A stretch of DNA of 64,000 bases from Comamonas composti DSM 21721 (GCF_000429845.1 NZ_AUCQ01000014.1:62001-126000); one strand, 5' to 3'; positions 16,098-24,488 are shown, numbered from the stretch's first letter. Program-made: numbers and translations. Notes: generated by a model not told the origin, from the sequence alone.

Positions 16098-16973
16098 ATG
16101 CCCTTGCTGGATGCGCTGCTCAACGGACTGACCCTGGGGGGCATGTATGCCCTGATCGCCATGGGCCTGAGCCTGCAGTACGGCGTGGCGCGCATCATGA
16201 ATCTGGCCTATGGGCAGCTTCTGGTCGCATCGGCGTTTGCGGCCTTCTGGCTGTTTTCCAGTCATGGCCTCAGCCCCTTGCTGAGTCTGTGGCTGCTGCC
16301 GCCCCTGGGCTTTGCCTGCAACTGGCTGATCTACCGGCTCCTGTTCATGCCCCTGGTGCGTAGGGCCCGAAGCCGCAGTGCGCTGGAGGTGGACAGCATT
16401 CTGGCCAGCTTCGGCCTGTTGTTCGTGATCGAGGGTCTGGTGCTGGCGATCTTTGGCGGCAATTATTTCAACTATGCCTACCTGAGCCAGGTGCTTGTGG
16501 TACTGGGCACGCCGCTGGCCTTGAACCGCCTGCTGGCCCTGGGTTTTGCACTGCTGCTCGGCGGCTTGCTGTACGTGTTCCTGCATCGCAGTCGCCATGG
16601 CACGGCCTTGCGCGCAGTATCCGTCTCTCCGGCGTCGGCCCGGCTCGTGGCCATCGATGTGCATGCGGCCTCGGCCCTGGCGTTTGCGCTGGGTGGAGCC
16701 ATGGTGTGCGCCAGCGGCGTGCTGGTTAGCATGTTTCTGACCTTTAACGTGGCCATGGGCGCGGTCTTTACCATGAAGGCCTTGATCGTGGTCATCATGG
16801 GCGGCGTGGGCAGCCTGGCTGGCTGCCTGGTCGCGGGGCTGGTGCTGGGGGTGGCCGAGAGTCTGGTGGCGACTTTCGTGGCCCCGGGACTGACCCTGGC
16901 TGCCAGCTTTGCGCTGTTCCTGGGCCTGCTGGTGCTGCGGCCCAGGGGCTTGTTCAGGGGAGCAGCTGCATGA
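16098..16973 (+). CDS. ABC importer permease, LivH family
   Basis: A 291-residue inner-membrane permease with about eight helices. The LivH hallmarks are LLDALLNGLTLGGMYALIAMGLSLQYGVARIMNLAYGQ at the N-terminus and the cytoplasmic EAA-like loop around RAVSVSPASARLVAIDV. GALIV-rich helices follow, including KALIVVIMGGVGSLAGC. It pairs with the next gene's LivM protein. A 133-base gap after the binding-protein gene holds no hairpin that I would call a terminator. The stop overlaps the next start by four bases (ATGA). Confidence 0.9.
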   Translation: MPLLDALLNGLTLGGMYALIAMGLSLQYGVARIMNLAYGQLLVASAFAAFWLFSSHGLSPLLSLWLLPPLGFACNWLIYRLLFMPLVRRARSRSALEVDSILASFGLLFVIEGLVLAIFGGNYFNYAYLSQVLVVLGTPLALNRLLALGFALLLGGLLYVFLHRSRHGTALRAVSVSPASARLVAIDVHAASALAFALGGAMVCASGVLVSMFLTFNVAMGAVFTMKALIVVIMGGVGSLAGCLVAGLVLGVAESLVATFVAPGLTLAASFALFLGLLVLRPRGLFRGAAA

Positions 16974-17899
16974 GTCGGGGTCTGGCATGGGGCCTGGTCC
17001 TGGGCTTGCCTGCCCTGGGCGCTCTGGCAGCGCTGCCGCTGCTGCCTTGGGAGGACAGCGGCTATGCAGTGTCCATGGCCATCAATCTGCTCATGTATGT
17101 GGTGCTGGCCACGGCCTGGGCCATATTCTCGGGAACGGGCGGCTATGTGTCCCTGGCCACGGCGGCCTTCTTCGGCCTGGGCGCCTATGCGGTGGCCGTA
17201 CTGGGCGGGCACCTGGCCTGGCCCTGGGTGCTGGCCTGTGCGGCCGGGGTCAGTGCCCTGGTGGCGGTCTTTGTGGGCCTTGCGACCTTGCGCCTGAGCG
17301 GTGTCTACTTCGTGATCTTCAGCTTTGGGCTGGCCGAGCTCATACGCCAGTTCGTGATCTGGTATGAGGCCAATGTTTCGGGCACCGTAGGGCGCTATGT
17401 GTTCCTCGACATCAGCCAGGCCCAGATTCTGTGGCAGCTGTGCGCGCTGACTCTGGCCCTGTTCTTTCTGGGCTGGCTGCTCGGGCGCTCCAGGCTGGGC
17501 CTGGCCATGCGCATGATTGGCGACGACGAACTGGTGGCGCGTCACTGCGGTGTGAACACGGCGCGCACCAAGCTGCTGGTGTTCGCTCTCAGCGCGGTCT
17601 TCATGGGGCTTGCAGGCGCGGTGATGGCGCCGCGCTGGACCTATATAGATCCCCAGATCGCCTTCAACCCCATGGTCTCGTTCCAGACCTTGATCATGGC
17701 CTTGCTCGGAGGCGCAGCGAAGCTGCATGGGCCGCTGCTGGGTGTGATTCCCATGGTCTTGCTGTTCGAGTATCTCTGGACCAGCTTTCCCAACTACTAC
17801 AGCATTTTGCTGGGGCTGAGCTTTGTGCTCATCGTGTATCTGCTGCCCAGGGGGGTGCTGGGCCTGCTGGAAAAGTCAGCCAAGGGGGGAGGCGCATGA
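16970..17899 (+). CDS. ABC importer permease, LivM family
   Basis: A 309-residue LivM-type permease. INLLMYVVLATAWAIFSGTGGYVSLATAAFFGLGAYA near the N-terminus and AMRMIGDDELVARHCGVNTARTKLL (about 180-205, the cytoplasmic loop that contacts the ATPase) are diagnostic. It overlaps both neighbours by four bases (ATGA), so translation is coupled. It forms the heterodimeric channel with the LivH protein. Confidence 0.9.
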   Translation: MSRGLAWGLVLGLPALGALAALPLLPWEDSGYAVSMAINLLMYVVLATAWAIFSGTGGYVSLATAAFFGLGAYAVAVLGGHLAWPWVLACAAGVSALVAVFVGLATLRLSGVYFVIFSFGLAELIRQFVIWYEANVSGTVGRYVFLDISQAQILWQLCALTLALFFLGWLLGRSRLGLAMRMIGDDELVARHCGVNTARTKLLVFALSAVFMGLAGAVMAPRWTYIDPQIAFNPMVSFQTLIMALLGGAAKLHGPLLGVIPMVLLFEYLWTSFPNYYSILLGLSFVLIVYLLPRGVLGLLEKSAKGGGA

Positions 17900-18624
17900 G
17901 TGCCTTGCTGTTGGTCGAGGCGCTGAGCTGCCGCTTCGGCGGCCTGGTGGCCGTGGATGGGCTGAGCCTGGAGCTGCATGGCGGCGAAATCCTGGGGCTG
18001 ATAGGGCCCAATGGCTCGGGCAAGACCACGGTCATGAATCTGATCTCGGGCGCCTTGCGGCCGCACTCGGGCAGGGTCTGGCTGGGGGGGCGGAGCATTG
18101 GCGGTCTGCCGGCCCATGCGATTGCGCGCCTGGGAGTTGCGCGCACCTTTCAGCTGGTGCGTGTACTGGGCTCCATGAGCTGTCTGCAGAACGTGCAGGC
18201 CGCGCTGGCCTTCGGCGCCAGGCCGCTGTGGGGGCGCGAGGCTGAATCGAGCGCACACCGGTTGCTGGAGCGCGTGGGCCTGGGTGCTTTCAGCCAGGTG
18301 CGGGCTGGCGAGCTGACCTATATCGACCAAAAGAGGCTGGAGCTGGCCCGTGCCCTGGGCCTGGCGCCCAGGTTGTTGCTACTGGACGAGTGGCTGGCCG
18401 GGCTCAACCCCACGGAGTTGCAGCAGGGCATGGGCCTGCTGGCCTCGCTGCGCGATGAAGGCATGGCCATGCTCATGGTCGAGCATGTGATGCACGCGAT
18501 ACGCGGGCTGTGCAGTCGTGTGGTGGTCATGAGCGCCGGTGCCAGGATTGCCGAAGGTCTTCCCGAGCAGGTGCTGGCCCAGCCCGAGGTCGTGATCGCC
18601 TATCTGGGGCAGGAGCATGCTTGA
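17896..18624 (+). CDS. ABC importer ATPase, LivG family, with altered signature motif
   Basis: A 242-residue ATPase. Walker A GPNGSGKT is at 37-44 and Walker B LLLLDE at 160-165, with a Q-loop near TFQLVRVLGS. The ABC signature, usually LSYGQQ or LSGGQ, reads ELTYIDQKRLELARAL, so the Gly-Gln core is replaced by Ile-Asp. This is unusual because the signature closes the second nucleotide site. The partner ATPase, LivF, has a normal signature, so the transporter may have one weakened ATP site. Start ATG 17896 overlaps the LivM stop. Confidence 0.88.
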   Translation: MSALLLVEALSCRFGGLVAVDGLSLELHGGEILGLIGPNGSGKTTVMNLISGALRPHSGRVWLGGRSIGGLPAHAIARLGVARTFQLVRVLGSMSCLQNVQAALAFGARPLWGREAESSAHRLLERVGLGAFSQVRAGELTYIDQKRLELARALGLAPRLLLLDEWLAGLNPTELQQGMGLLASLRDEGMAMLMVEHVMHAIRGLCSRVVVMSAGARIAEGLPEQVLAQPEVVIAYLGQEHA

Positions 18625-19330
18625 GCTGAATGCTGTCGCCGTGCGCTACGGCCACCACCGGGCGCTTGAGGATGTGGGCCTGCAACTGGGCCAGGGCGAG
18701 CTGGTGGCCGTGCTGGGGGCCAATGGTGCGGGCAAGTCCAGCCTGCTCCAATGCATTGCGCGGCTCGTGGATCCCGAGCCTGGCTCCCGCCTGCGCTTCG
18801 ATGGCTGCGATCTTTTGCGCCTGCAGCCGCATGAGGTGGTCGAGGCCGGCATTGCCCTGGTGCCCGAGGGGCGGGGCGTGTTCGGCGAGCTCAGCGTGCA
18901 GGAAAACCTCAGGCTGGGCGCCTATGCGAGGCGGGCCCGGGCCAGCCAGGCACAAAGCCTGGCCCGGGTGCTGGCCCTGTTTCCGCGCCTGGGCCAGCGC
19001 ATGGCGCAGAGCGTGGCCACCATGAGCGGGGGTGAGCAGCAGATGGTGGCCCTGGGCCGGGCCCTGATGTCCTGCCCGCGCCTGCTGCTGCTGGATGAGC
19101 CTTCGCTGGGGCTGTCCCCCCTGATGAGCGGGGAGCTGTTCAAGGCCATCGTGCGCATCAAGGCCCTGGGCGTGGGCGTGCTCATGGTCGAGCAAAACGC
19201 GCGCAAAAGCCTGGCCATTGCCGAGCGCGCCTATCTGCTGGGCAACGGCCGTGTGCTGGGCAGCGGTGCAGCGCGCGAACTGGCGCTCGACCCTGCGGTC
19301 CAGGCTGCCTATCTGGGAGGAGGTGTATGA
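18617..19330 (+). CDS. ABC importer ATPase, LivF family
   Basis: A 237-residue ATPase with Walker A GANGAGKS at 34-41, LVPEGRGVFGELSVQENL (LivF-specific), signature MSGGEQQM, and Walker B LLLLDEPSLGLSP. The start lies inside the end of the LivG gene (8-base overlap) and the stop overlaps the next gene by four bases. It completes the five-part importer. Confidence 0.9.
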   Translation: MLELNAVAVRYGHHRALEDVGLQLGQGELVAVLGANGAGKSSLLQCIARLVDPEPGSRLRFDGCDLLRLQPHEVVEAGIALVPEGRGVFGELSVQENLRLGAYARRARASQAQSLARVLALFPRLGQRMAQSVATMSGGEQQMVALGRALMSCPRLLLLDEPSLGLSPLMSGELFKAIVRIKALGVGVLMVEQNARKSLAIAERAYLLGNGRVLGSGAARELALDPAVQAAYLGGGV

Positions 19331-20340
19331 GCATGCTGCACCATCTGAAATGCGGGCCGCAGACCGTGGTCCGGGGCTGCCTGACGCCGCATGCCCGCCC
19401 TGTGCTGTGCATTCCCAGCGGTGACAGGGTCAGCGTGGACACCGTCAATGCTGCGGGCCTGCCCGAGCACGAGACTGAGCAATGGCTGCGCTCGCAGGGC
19501 ATCGAATCCGAAGGCGCGGTGCTGGAGTTGCTGGCCATCTTGCGTGCCCATGAACCCGGGCCGGGCCCGCATGTGCTCACGGGGCCGGTGGCGGTCGAGG
19601 GCGCGATGCCCGGAGATGTCCTGTCCGTGGAGGTGCTGTCGGTCACGCCCAGGCCACCTTTCTTCGGGCTCAATTTCAGCCGACCGGGAGCCGGCAGCCT
19701 GCCCCAGTTGCTGAATGCACCCTGGCGCAAGCTCATGGCCATCGATGCCGCGCGGCTGAGCGCCTTCTTCAAGCCCGGTCTGGAGCTGGCGCTGGCCCCC
19801 TTCATGGGCATCATGGGCGTGGCACCGCGGGAAGCCGTTTCGTCGACGGCGCCCGGCCTGTTCGGCGGCAACCTGGATCTGCGCGACCTGCGGCCCGGCG
19901 CCAGGCTCTATCTGCCGGTGCAGGTGCCGGGTGCCTTGTTCTATACGGGTGATGGCCATGGGCTGCAAGGGCATGGCGAGGTCAACCTCACGGCGCTGGA
20001 ATGCTCCATGAACTGCGAGCTGAGATTCGTGCTGCACAAAGGGCGCACCCTGGCCGGGCCGCTGGCCGAAACCGTGGACGACTATCTGGTGCTGGGCCTG
20101 GATGCGGATCTGGAGCGGGCCATGACCCAGGCGGTGGCCCGCAGCGTGGCCTTGCTGCAATGGGTTCTGGGAGGCCCGGCAGCCGAGGCCTATGCACTGT
20201 GCAGCCTGGTTGCGGACTACCAGGTCACGCAGTTCGTGAACGGGGTCAAGGGCGTGCACGCGCGCATCTCCAAGAGCCGGCTGCCCAGCCCCGGCAGGCG
20301 CAGGCAGTGGTATTGGGGCCTGCCCCCCATGGCGATATGA
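19327..20340 (+). CDS. Formamidase/acetamidase-family (FmdA/AmdA) protein
   Basis: A 337-residue member of the FmdA/AmdA family, which hydrolyses formamide, acetamide and some larger amides. Characteristic segments are VLTGPVAVEGAMPGDVLSVEVLSV, NLDLRDLRPGARLYLPVQVPGALFYTGDGHGLQGHGE and a C-terminal VNGVKGVHARISK. The Asp-Gly-His region (about 205-212) holds the likely metal or catalytic residues. It is translationally coupled to the LivF gene. This suggests that the imported compound, or a breakdown product, contains an amide. Specificity cannot be read. Confidence 0.82.
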   Translation: MSMLHHLKCGPQTVVRGCLTPHARPVLCIPSGDRVSVDTVNAAGLPEHETEQWLRSQGIESEGAVLELLAILRAHEPGPGPHVLTGPVAVEGAMPGDVLSVEVLSVTPRPPFFGLNFSRPGAGSLPQLLNAPWRKLMAIDAARLSAFFKPGLELALAPFMGIMGVAPREAVSSTAPGLFGGNLDLRDLRPGARLYLPVQVPGALFYTGDGHGLQGHGEVNLTALECSMNCELRFVLHKGRTLAGPLAETVDDYLVLGLDADLERAMTQAVARSVALLQWVLGGPAAEAYALCSLVADYQVTQFVNGVKGVHARISKSRLPSPGRRRQWYWGLPPMAI

Positions 20341-20351
20341 GGGGGGCAGGC

Positions 20352-21116
20352 ATGCAGCAACTGAAAGACAAGGTGTGCATCATCACCGGCGGCGCCGGCA
20401 GCCTCGGCCTTGCAGGTGCGCGCAAGCTGCTGGCCCATGGTGGTCGCGTGCTGCTGGTGGACAGCGAGCCCGCACGGCTGGATGCGGCCATGAAGAGCCT
20501 GGATGCAGCGCACGGGCATCTGGCCGCGCACTGCGCGGATGTGGGGGACTCGGGCCAGAGCCGGGCCTATGTGCAGAGCGCCCTGAACCGCTGGGGCCGG
20601 CTTGACGTGCTCATCTGCTGCGCAGGCATCAGCGGAGCGGTTGCACCCATCACGGAGTACGACGAGGCCGTGTTCGAGCGCGTCATGCGCATCAATCTGC
20701 TGGGCTGTTTTCTGGCCTGCAAGCACGGCCTGCCGTTCATGAAGGAGGGAGGCAGCGTGATCCTGGTCTCGAGCGTGGTCGGCGTCACCGCCGATGCGGG
20801 CATTTGCGCCTATGCAAGCTCCAAGCACGGCCTCATGGGCCTGATGCGCGTGGCGGCCAAGGAGGCCGGAGCGCGCGGCATACGCGTCAATGCCCTGGCG
20901 CCCGGGCCGGTGGACAACGGCTTTCAGCTCGACATAGAGCAGCGCCTGAGCCTGGTCGTGGGGCGCGATGCGTCGCGCATGCTGGAGAGCTCGATCGCCC
21001 TGGGCCGCCATGGACGGGCCGAGGAAGTGGCCGAGCTCATGCTGTTCCTGGCCAGCGATGCAGGCAGCTTTTGCACGGGCGGCATTTACATGGCCGACGG
21101 GGGGATGAGCATATGA
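20352..21116 (+). CDS. Short-chain dehydrogenase/reductase
   Basis: A 254-residue classical SDR. Cofactor-binding TGGAGSLG at 13-20; CCAGIS in place of the usual NNAG; the active-site Ser in LVSSVVG; and YASSK with catalytic Tyr and Lys. Asp41 after strand 2 (VDSEPAR) suggests NAD(H). An in-frame ATG at 20337 would overlap the amidase stop as ATGA and add five residues. I prefer 20352 because GGGGGG precedes it. Last gene of the operon, followed by a strong hairpin terminator. It probably oxidises an alcohol intermediate of the pathway. Confidence 0.88.
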   Translation: MQQLKDKVCIITGGAGSLGLAGARKLLAHGGRVLLVDSEPARLDAAMKSLDAAHGHLAAHCADVGDSGQSRAYVQSALNRWGRLDVLICCAGISGAVAPITEYDEAVFERVMRINLLGCFLACKHGLPFMKEGGSVILVSSVVGVTADAGICAYASSKHGLMGLMRVAAKEAGARGIRVNALAPGPVDNGFQLDIEQRLSLVVGRDASRMLESSIALGRHGRAEEVAELMLFLASDAGSFCTGGIYMADGGMSI

Positions 21117-21128
21117 GGCAGAAAAGAC

Positions 21129-21156
21129 AAAAGGCCAGTCGCAAGACTGGCCTTTT
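21129..21156. terminator. Bidirectional intrinsic terminator between the SDR and tRNA genes
   Basis: AAAAGGCCAGTC and GACTGGCCTTTT form a perfect 12-bp stem around a GCAA tetraloop. It sits 12 bases after the SDR stop and 8 bases after the 3' end of the minus-strand tRNA, so it can end both transcripts. Confidence 0.9.
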
Positions 21157-21164
21157 GATATGGA

Positions 21165-21240
21165 TGGTGGGCCCTGAGTGACTCGAACACTCGACCAACG
21201 GATTAAGAGTCCGCTGCTCTACCAACTGAGCTAAGAGCCC
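21165..21240 (-). tRNA. tRNA-Lys (anticodon CTT)
   Basis: A 76-base gene on the minus strand with encoded CCA. The acceptor stem GGGCTCT pairs with AGGGCCC through one G-T pair. The D-arm is GCTCAGTTGGTAGAGC, the anticodon stem GCGGA/TCCGT with loop CTCTTAA (anticodon CTT, reading AAG), and the T-arm has GTTCGAGTC. It is identical to the copy at 21294 and downstream of it on the same transcript. Confidence 0.95.
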
Positions 21241-21293
21241 CCGTTTTGATCCGGGGTGCGCCCGCACATGAATGCATGCGAGGCAGAAATTTC

Positions 21294-21369
21294 TGGTGGG
21301 CCCTGAGTGACTCGAACACTCGACCAACGGATTAAGAGTCCGCTGCTCTACCAACTGAGCTAAGAGCCC
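21294..21369 (-). tRNA. tRNA-Lys (anticodon CTT), second identical copy
   Basis: The same 76-base sequence as the gene at 21165, including CCA and anticodon loop CTCTTAA. It is first in the tandem pair: the promoter lies just upstream (21380-21408) and 53 bases separate the copies. Confidence 0.95.
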
Positions 21370-21379
21370 GCTTAAGCAA

Positions 21380-21408
21380 AATTAAGCAAGACCGCAATTA
21401 TGCGTCAA
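21380..21408 (-). promoter_or_regulatory. Sigma-70-type promoter of the tRNA-Lys pair
   Basis: On the minus strand, TTGACG (-35, 21403-21408) and TTAATT (-10, 21380-21385) are separated by exactly 17 bases. Transcription would begin a few bases before the tRNA at 21369. Confidence 0.7.
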
Positions 21409-21454
21409 TTTTTTCCTCTTCAAGGAAAAATGCCCTTTTTTTGTCAGAAATTTT

Positions 21455-21834
21455 TCAGCACATGCGGTTGCGCCGGGCCAGCTCCATGAACAGGCCGCTG
21501 TGGTCGAGCTGCTCCAGCCCATGCTCCACGCCCTGGGCATAGAGCTGCTCGAACAGCGCCGTGATGGGCGCATCAAAGCCCAGCTCGCCGGCCGTGGCCA
21601 GTGCATTGCGCAGGTCCTTGAGCTGCACCGTCATGTTGGCGCGCGCCGCGAAGTCGCGCTCCAGCATGCGCTGGCCGTGAACCTGGAGGATGCGGCTTTC
21701 GGCAAAGCCGCCGCCAATCGCCTCGCGCACCCTGGCCGGGCGCGCTCGAAGTCAGCAGCCTCGCAGCCGGCCATGGGCAGGTCCATTTTTCCCGTGCCGA
21801 GCACGGCAATCTTCAGATGCGAGTTGGAGTCCAT
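21455..21834 (-). pseudogene. Deleted 3-hydroxyisobutyrate-dehydrogenase-family gene
   Basis: The reading begins at ATG 21834 with MDSNSHLKIAVLGTGKM and LPMA, the Rossmann start of the 3-hydroxyisobutyrate/tartronate-semialdehyde dehydrogenase family. About 25 codons in, near 21745, it jumps frame into the C-terminal domain of the same family (ARVREAIGGGFAESRIL...QLKDLRNALATAGELG), which ends at 21455. Roughly 180 central residues, including the catalytic Lys region, are missing. The remaining 90-residue C-terminal frame is therefore a relic, not a gene. Confidence 0.8.
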
Positions 21835-21854
21835 GGCTTGCCTTGAAAATAAAG

Positions 21855-21934
21855 AGAGCTGCCAGCGCTTGCTGCTCAACGATTTCAGGTACTTTTGTAG
21901 CTGAAACCTATTGATGGCAAGCGCTGGCAGCTCT
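21855..21934. repeat. Dispersed palindromic repeat, copy 1
   Basis: AGAGCTGCCAGCGCTTGC and GCAAGCGCTGGCAGCTCT are perfect 18-bp arms around a 44-base centre that contains a smaller TTTCAG...CTGAAA hairpin. Related copies are at 40541, 57975 and 61618, with a half copy at 33587. Short AGCTGCCAGCGCTTG palindromes are frequent in Comamonadaceae intergenic DNA, from general knowledge. It lies downstream of guaC and may stabilise or end its mRNA. Confidence 0.8.
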
Positions 21935-21954
21935 TGTATTTGCTGAGGTGCCGA

Positions 21955-22932
21955 TTACAGCAGCAGATGCTCGCCCGCGTTGTCGCCGCCCAGGATCACG
22001 TAGTTGACCTTGCGGATGTCCATGAGCTGGGTGCCGCCCGAGTAGCTGATCGAGCTCTGGATGTCCTGTTCCATCTCGATCAGGGTGTCGGCCAACTGGC
22101 CCTTGATGGGCTCGAGGATGCGCTTGCCCTCCACATGCTTGTACTCGCCCTTGTTGAAGTCCGAGGCCGAGCCGTAGTACTCCTTGAAGCGCTGGCCGTC
22201 CTCTTCCACGGTCTGGCCGGGCGACTCTTCATGGCCGGCGAACAGCGAGCCGATCATGACCATGGAGGCGCCGAAGCGAATGCTCTTGGCGATATCGCCA
22301 TGGCTGCGAATGCCCCCGTCGGCAATGATGGGCTTGGTGGCCACGCGCGCGCACCACTTGAGCGCCGACAGCTGCCAGCCGCCCGTGCCAAAGCCGGTCT
22401 TGAGCTTGGTGATGCAGACCTTGCCAGGACCAATGCCCACCTTGGTCGCGTCCGCGCCCCAGCTCTCCAGGTCGATCACGGCTTCGGGCGTGCCCACATT
22501 GCCTGCAATCACGAACGCCTGGGGCAGCTTTTGCTTGAGGTAGGCCAGCATGTTCTTCACGCTGTCCGCATGGCCGTGGGCGATGTCGATGGTGATGTAC
22601 TCGGGGCACAGGCCCTGGGCCACGAACTGGTCCACGGTCTCGTAGTCGGCCTGCTTCACGCCCAGGGAGATGGAGGCAAAGCAGCCCTTGGCCTGCATCT
22701 CGCGCACGAACTGGAGGTTGTCCAGATCGAAGCGGTGCATGACGTAGAAATAGCCGTTTTGCGCCAGCCAGGTGCAGATCTTCTCGTCCACCACGGTCTT
22801 CATGTTTGCGGGCACGGCCGGAATGCGAAAGCTGTGCTTGCCCAGTTGCACGCTGGCATTGCACTCCGAGCGGCTTTCCACGCGGCACTTGCGCGGCAGC
22901 AGCAAAATATTGTCGTAGTCGAAGATTTCCAT
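21955..22932 (-). CDS. guaC: GMP reductase
   Basis: A 325-residue IMPDH/GMPR-family barrel. [11 protein letters not shown] carries the catalytic Cys173. Other landmarks are [28 protein letters not shown] (nucleotide-phosphate site), and the start [13 protein letters not shown]. It lacks the CBS domains of IMP dehydrogenase. It deaminates GMP to IMP with NADPH, returning guanine nucleotides to the adenine branch. Length and motifs suit the shorter bacterial GuaC type. Upstream on the same strand is a hairpin with eight Ts, which may control it. Confidence 0.93.
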   Translation of the reverse strand: MEIFDYDNILLLPRKCRVESRSECNASVQLGKHSFRIPAVPANMKTVVDEKICTWLAQNGYFYVMHRFDLDNLQFVREMQAKGCFASISLGVKQADYETVDQFVAQGLCPEYITIDIAHGHADSVKNMLAYLKQKLPQAFVIAGNVGTPEAVIDLESWGADATKVGIGPGKVCITKLKTGFGTGGWQLSALKWCARVATKPIIADGGIRSHGDIAKSIRFGASMVMIGSLFAGHEESPGQTVEEDGQRFKEYYGSASDFNKGEYKHVEGKRILEPIKGQLADTLIEMEQDIQSSISYSGGTQLMDIRKVNYVILGGDNAGEHLLL

Positions 22933-23041
22933 TGAACTCCAAGCTCCTGAATGAGTGCGGCAGTCTCGCCCGCCGCAGGGATTGTCGAGAAAGGCGCTTG
23001 GCTTGGAGGCCGGTTTTGGGCCCAGTCAGAAAACAATGGGC

Positions 23042-23076
23042 AAAAAAAACCGGACCCCAAGAATCTTGGGCCCGGT
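23042..23076 (-). terminator. Intrinsic terminator or attenuator in the guaC leader
   Basis: On the minus strand ACCGG...CTTGGG forms a two-part GC-rich stem (arms 49-61 and 65-76 of the 23,000s) followed directly by eight Ts. It ends 110 bases upstream of guaC with no intact gene before it on that strand. It could be the terminator of the decayed IS3 element or a premature-termination switch for guaC. Confidence 0.6.
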
Positions 23077-23198
23077 GATTGATTCTACCCGGCAGCCTGG
23101 GGGCTGGTGACAATCTGGTACGTCATGGTGGGTATATGGAAAAACATGGAGCCGGGCTTGCCCCTGTCATCCGCCTCTCGTCGCAGCGTCACGAATTG

Positions 23199-23227
23199 GC
23201 GCCTGCGTAGAGATCGTGAACACGCTC
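23199..23227 (+). repeat. Solitary MITE end (copy-A type)
   Basis: GCGCCTGCGTAGAGATC followed by GTGAACACGCTC matches the last bases of copy A, that is, its left end read in reverse. No other part of the element is adjacent. It lies beside the IS3-family remnant, a sign of rearrangement here. Confidence 0.6.
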
Positions 23228-23228
23228 T

Positions 23229-23530
23229 GAGCCGCCTGCCAGTCCTGCTCGAACCGCATCGGGCTCACGTATGCCTGCATTGACGGTGCAGCCGCTCCTG
23301 GTCCGGGTCTTCGCAAGGCCGGCCGTCGCTTTTCTCAAGATGTCATGCTCCATCTGCACTTGCATCCGCACCAGATCCGCTCACAGCCGGCTGATCGCCA
23401 TCTGCCCAGCATTCACAAACTTGCTGTCAGCACCTGTGAGCCGGCCCTGACAGTCAGCGCTGATCCAGTTGAACAAGGCCTGCTCGATCACGCCCTGTGT
23501 CCTGGCCGCCGCGAAACGCTGTCCGTCGTG
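23229..23530 (-). pseudogene. Remnant of an IS3-family transposase
   Basis: On the minus strand a degraded orfA reads VIEQALFNWISADCQGRLTG, then GQMAISRL, an in-frame TGA, then ADLVRMQVQMEHDILRKATAGLAK. That is the end of the IS3-family OrfA, with its ...EREILKKATAYFAK motif. Without the rest of OrfB, the sequence then passes to AYVSPMRFEQDWQAAQ in another frame, which is the last segment of an IS3-family OrfB. The catalytic DDE part is absent. Neither end of the IS can be defined. Confidence 0.7.
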
Positions 23531-23603
23531 CGTCGACAGCCCTGCCTTTTCATTTTTCCTTGCGTGTATTGAAAAAACCAGCAAGGGATATGTCTTTCAG
23601 GGG

Positions 23604-24488
23604 CTAGGTCACTTTGCAGTTAGGTGAATTTTTTTTCGAGTATGTAGATAAAAATAACCCTGATGCAATAAATATTGCCCCGATAAAATCAGTCTTTATT
23701 AATGGATGATTCAAAAAGGCATAAGAAAGCAATGATCCGAAAAATGGATTTAGCAGATGATAGGAAGAAGCGTTTGTGGCGCCACTTTTACGAATTAAAA
23801 GAAGCCATAAACTCATCCCACCAATAGTGACGAAAAATATCAAATATGCAATGGAAATAATGGATTCCATAGATGGAATGACATTCTTCTGTCTAAGAAC
23901 AATCGCAAAGGGCGCCAATGTTATAGCCCCTGCGATGGATTGCCAGAAATTAACTTGAAGAACGGGGAATTTCAATCCTTTCCCTCTGAAAATTACGGTG
24001 CCACATGAAAATGCAAGCATTCCGGCGGTTGCTAGAAAAATGCCGAATGAATTGGCTTGATTTGTGGTTGAAATACCTGTGATGATTATTACGCCAAATA
24101 ATCCTAAAATGCAGCCAAGGAATTTTTTGATTGAAAATAATTCAATACCTGTCGAAGCAGAAAGAATTGATGTGAAAATGGGCGCGCAGCTGATAATGAC
24201 TATGACGACTTGAGGCCTTACAAACTCTAGGGCGGAAAAGCTTAGGCCTAGATATAGTGCATTATTTAATAGGCCAATTAATATTCCATGATAGGCTGCT
24301 TCTTTTTTAAAAAATTTTATTTTTAAAAAAAGAAAAAATGGCAACATGACGAATGCGCTTAAAGAGAATCTTATAGTTAGTAAGGTAAATGGATCAAAGT
24401 CTTTTAGAGCAATGGATCCTGCTATAAATGCAGAGCTCCAAACAATACTGAAAACAACTATCAAAAGAATGGGATAGAGTTTTTTCAT
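23604..24488 (-). CDS. EamA/DMT-family transporter in an AT-rich islet
   Basis: A 294-residue protein with ten hydrophobic helices in two EamA repeats (about 5-140 and 150-285). It begins KKLYPILLIVVFSIVWSSAFIAGSIAL, typical of drug/metabolite exporters such as those for amino acids or purines. Codon use is AT-rich (Ile ATA/ATT, Lys AAA, Leu TTA), unlike every other gene in the window, so recent transfer is likely. It is bordered by an IS3 remnant and by long AT-rich non-coding DNA. The substrate is unknown. Confidence 0.88.
   Translation of the reverse strand: MKKLYPILLIVVFSIVWSSAFIAGSIALKDFDPFTLLTIRFSLSAFVMLPFFLFLKIKFFKKEAAYHGILIGLLNNALYLGLSFSALEFVRPQVVIVIISCAPIFTSILSASTGIELFSIKKFLGCILGLFGVIIITGISTTNQANSFGIFLATAGMLAFSCGTVIFRGKGLKFPVLQVNFWQSIAGAITLAPFAIVLRQKNVIPSMESIISIAYLIFFVTIGGMSLWLLLIRKSGATNASSYHLLNPFFGSLLSYAFLNHPLIKTDFIGAIFIASGLFLSTYSKKNSPNCKVT

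Noticed and set aside
13952-16198. 748-residue minus-strand open frame
   Set aside because: It covers the cupin and ABC binding-protein genes in antisense and contains no family motif.
23604-24488. AT-rich islet as part of a prophage
   Set aside because: Only one metabolic transporter gene is present, with no phage structural, integrase or lysis genes.
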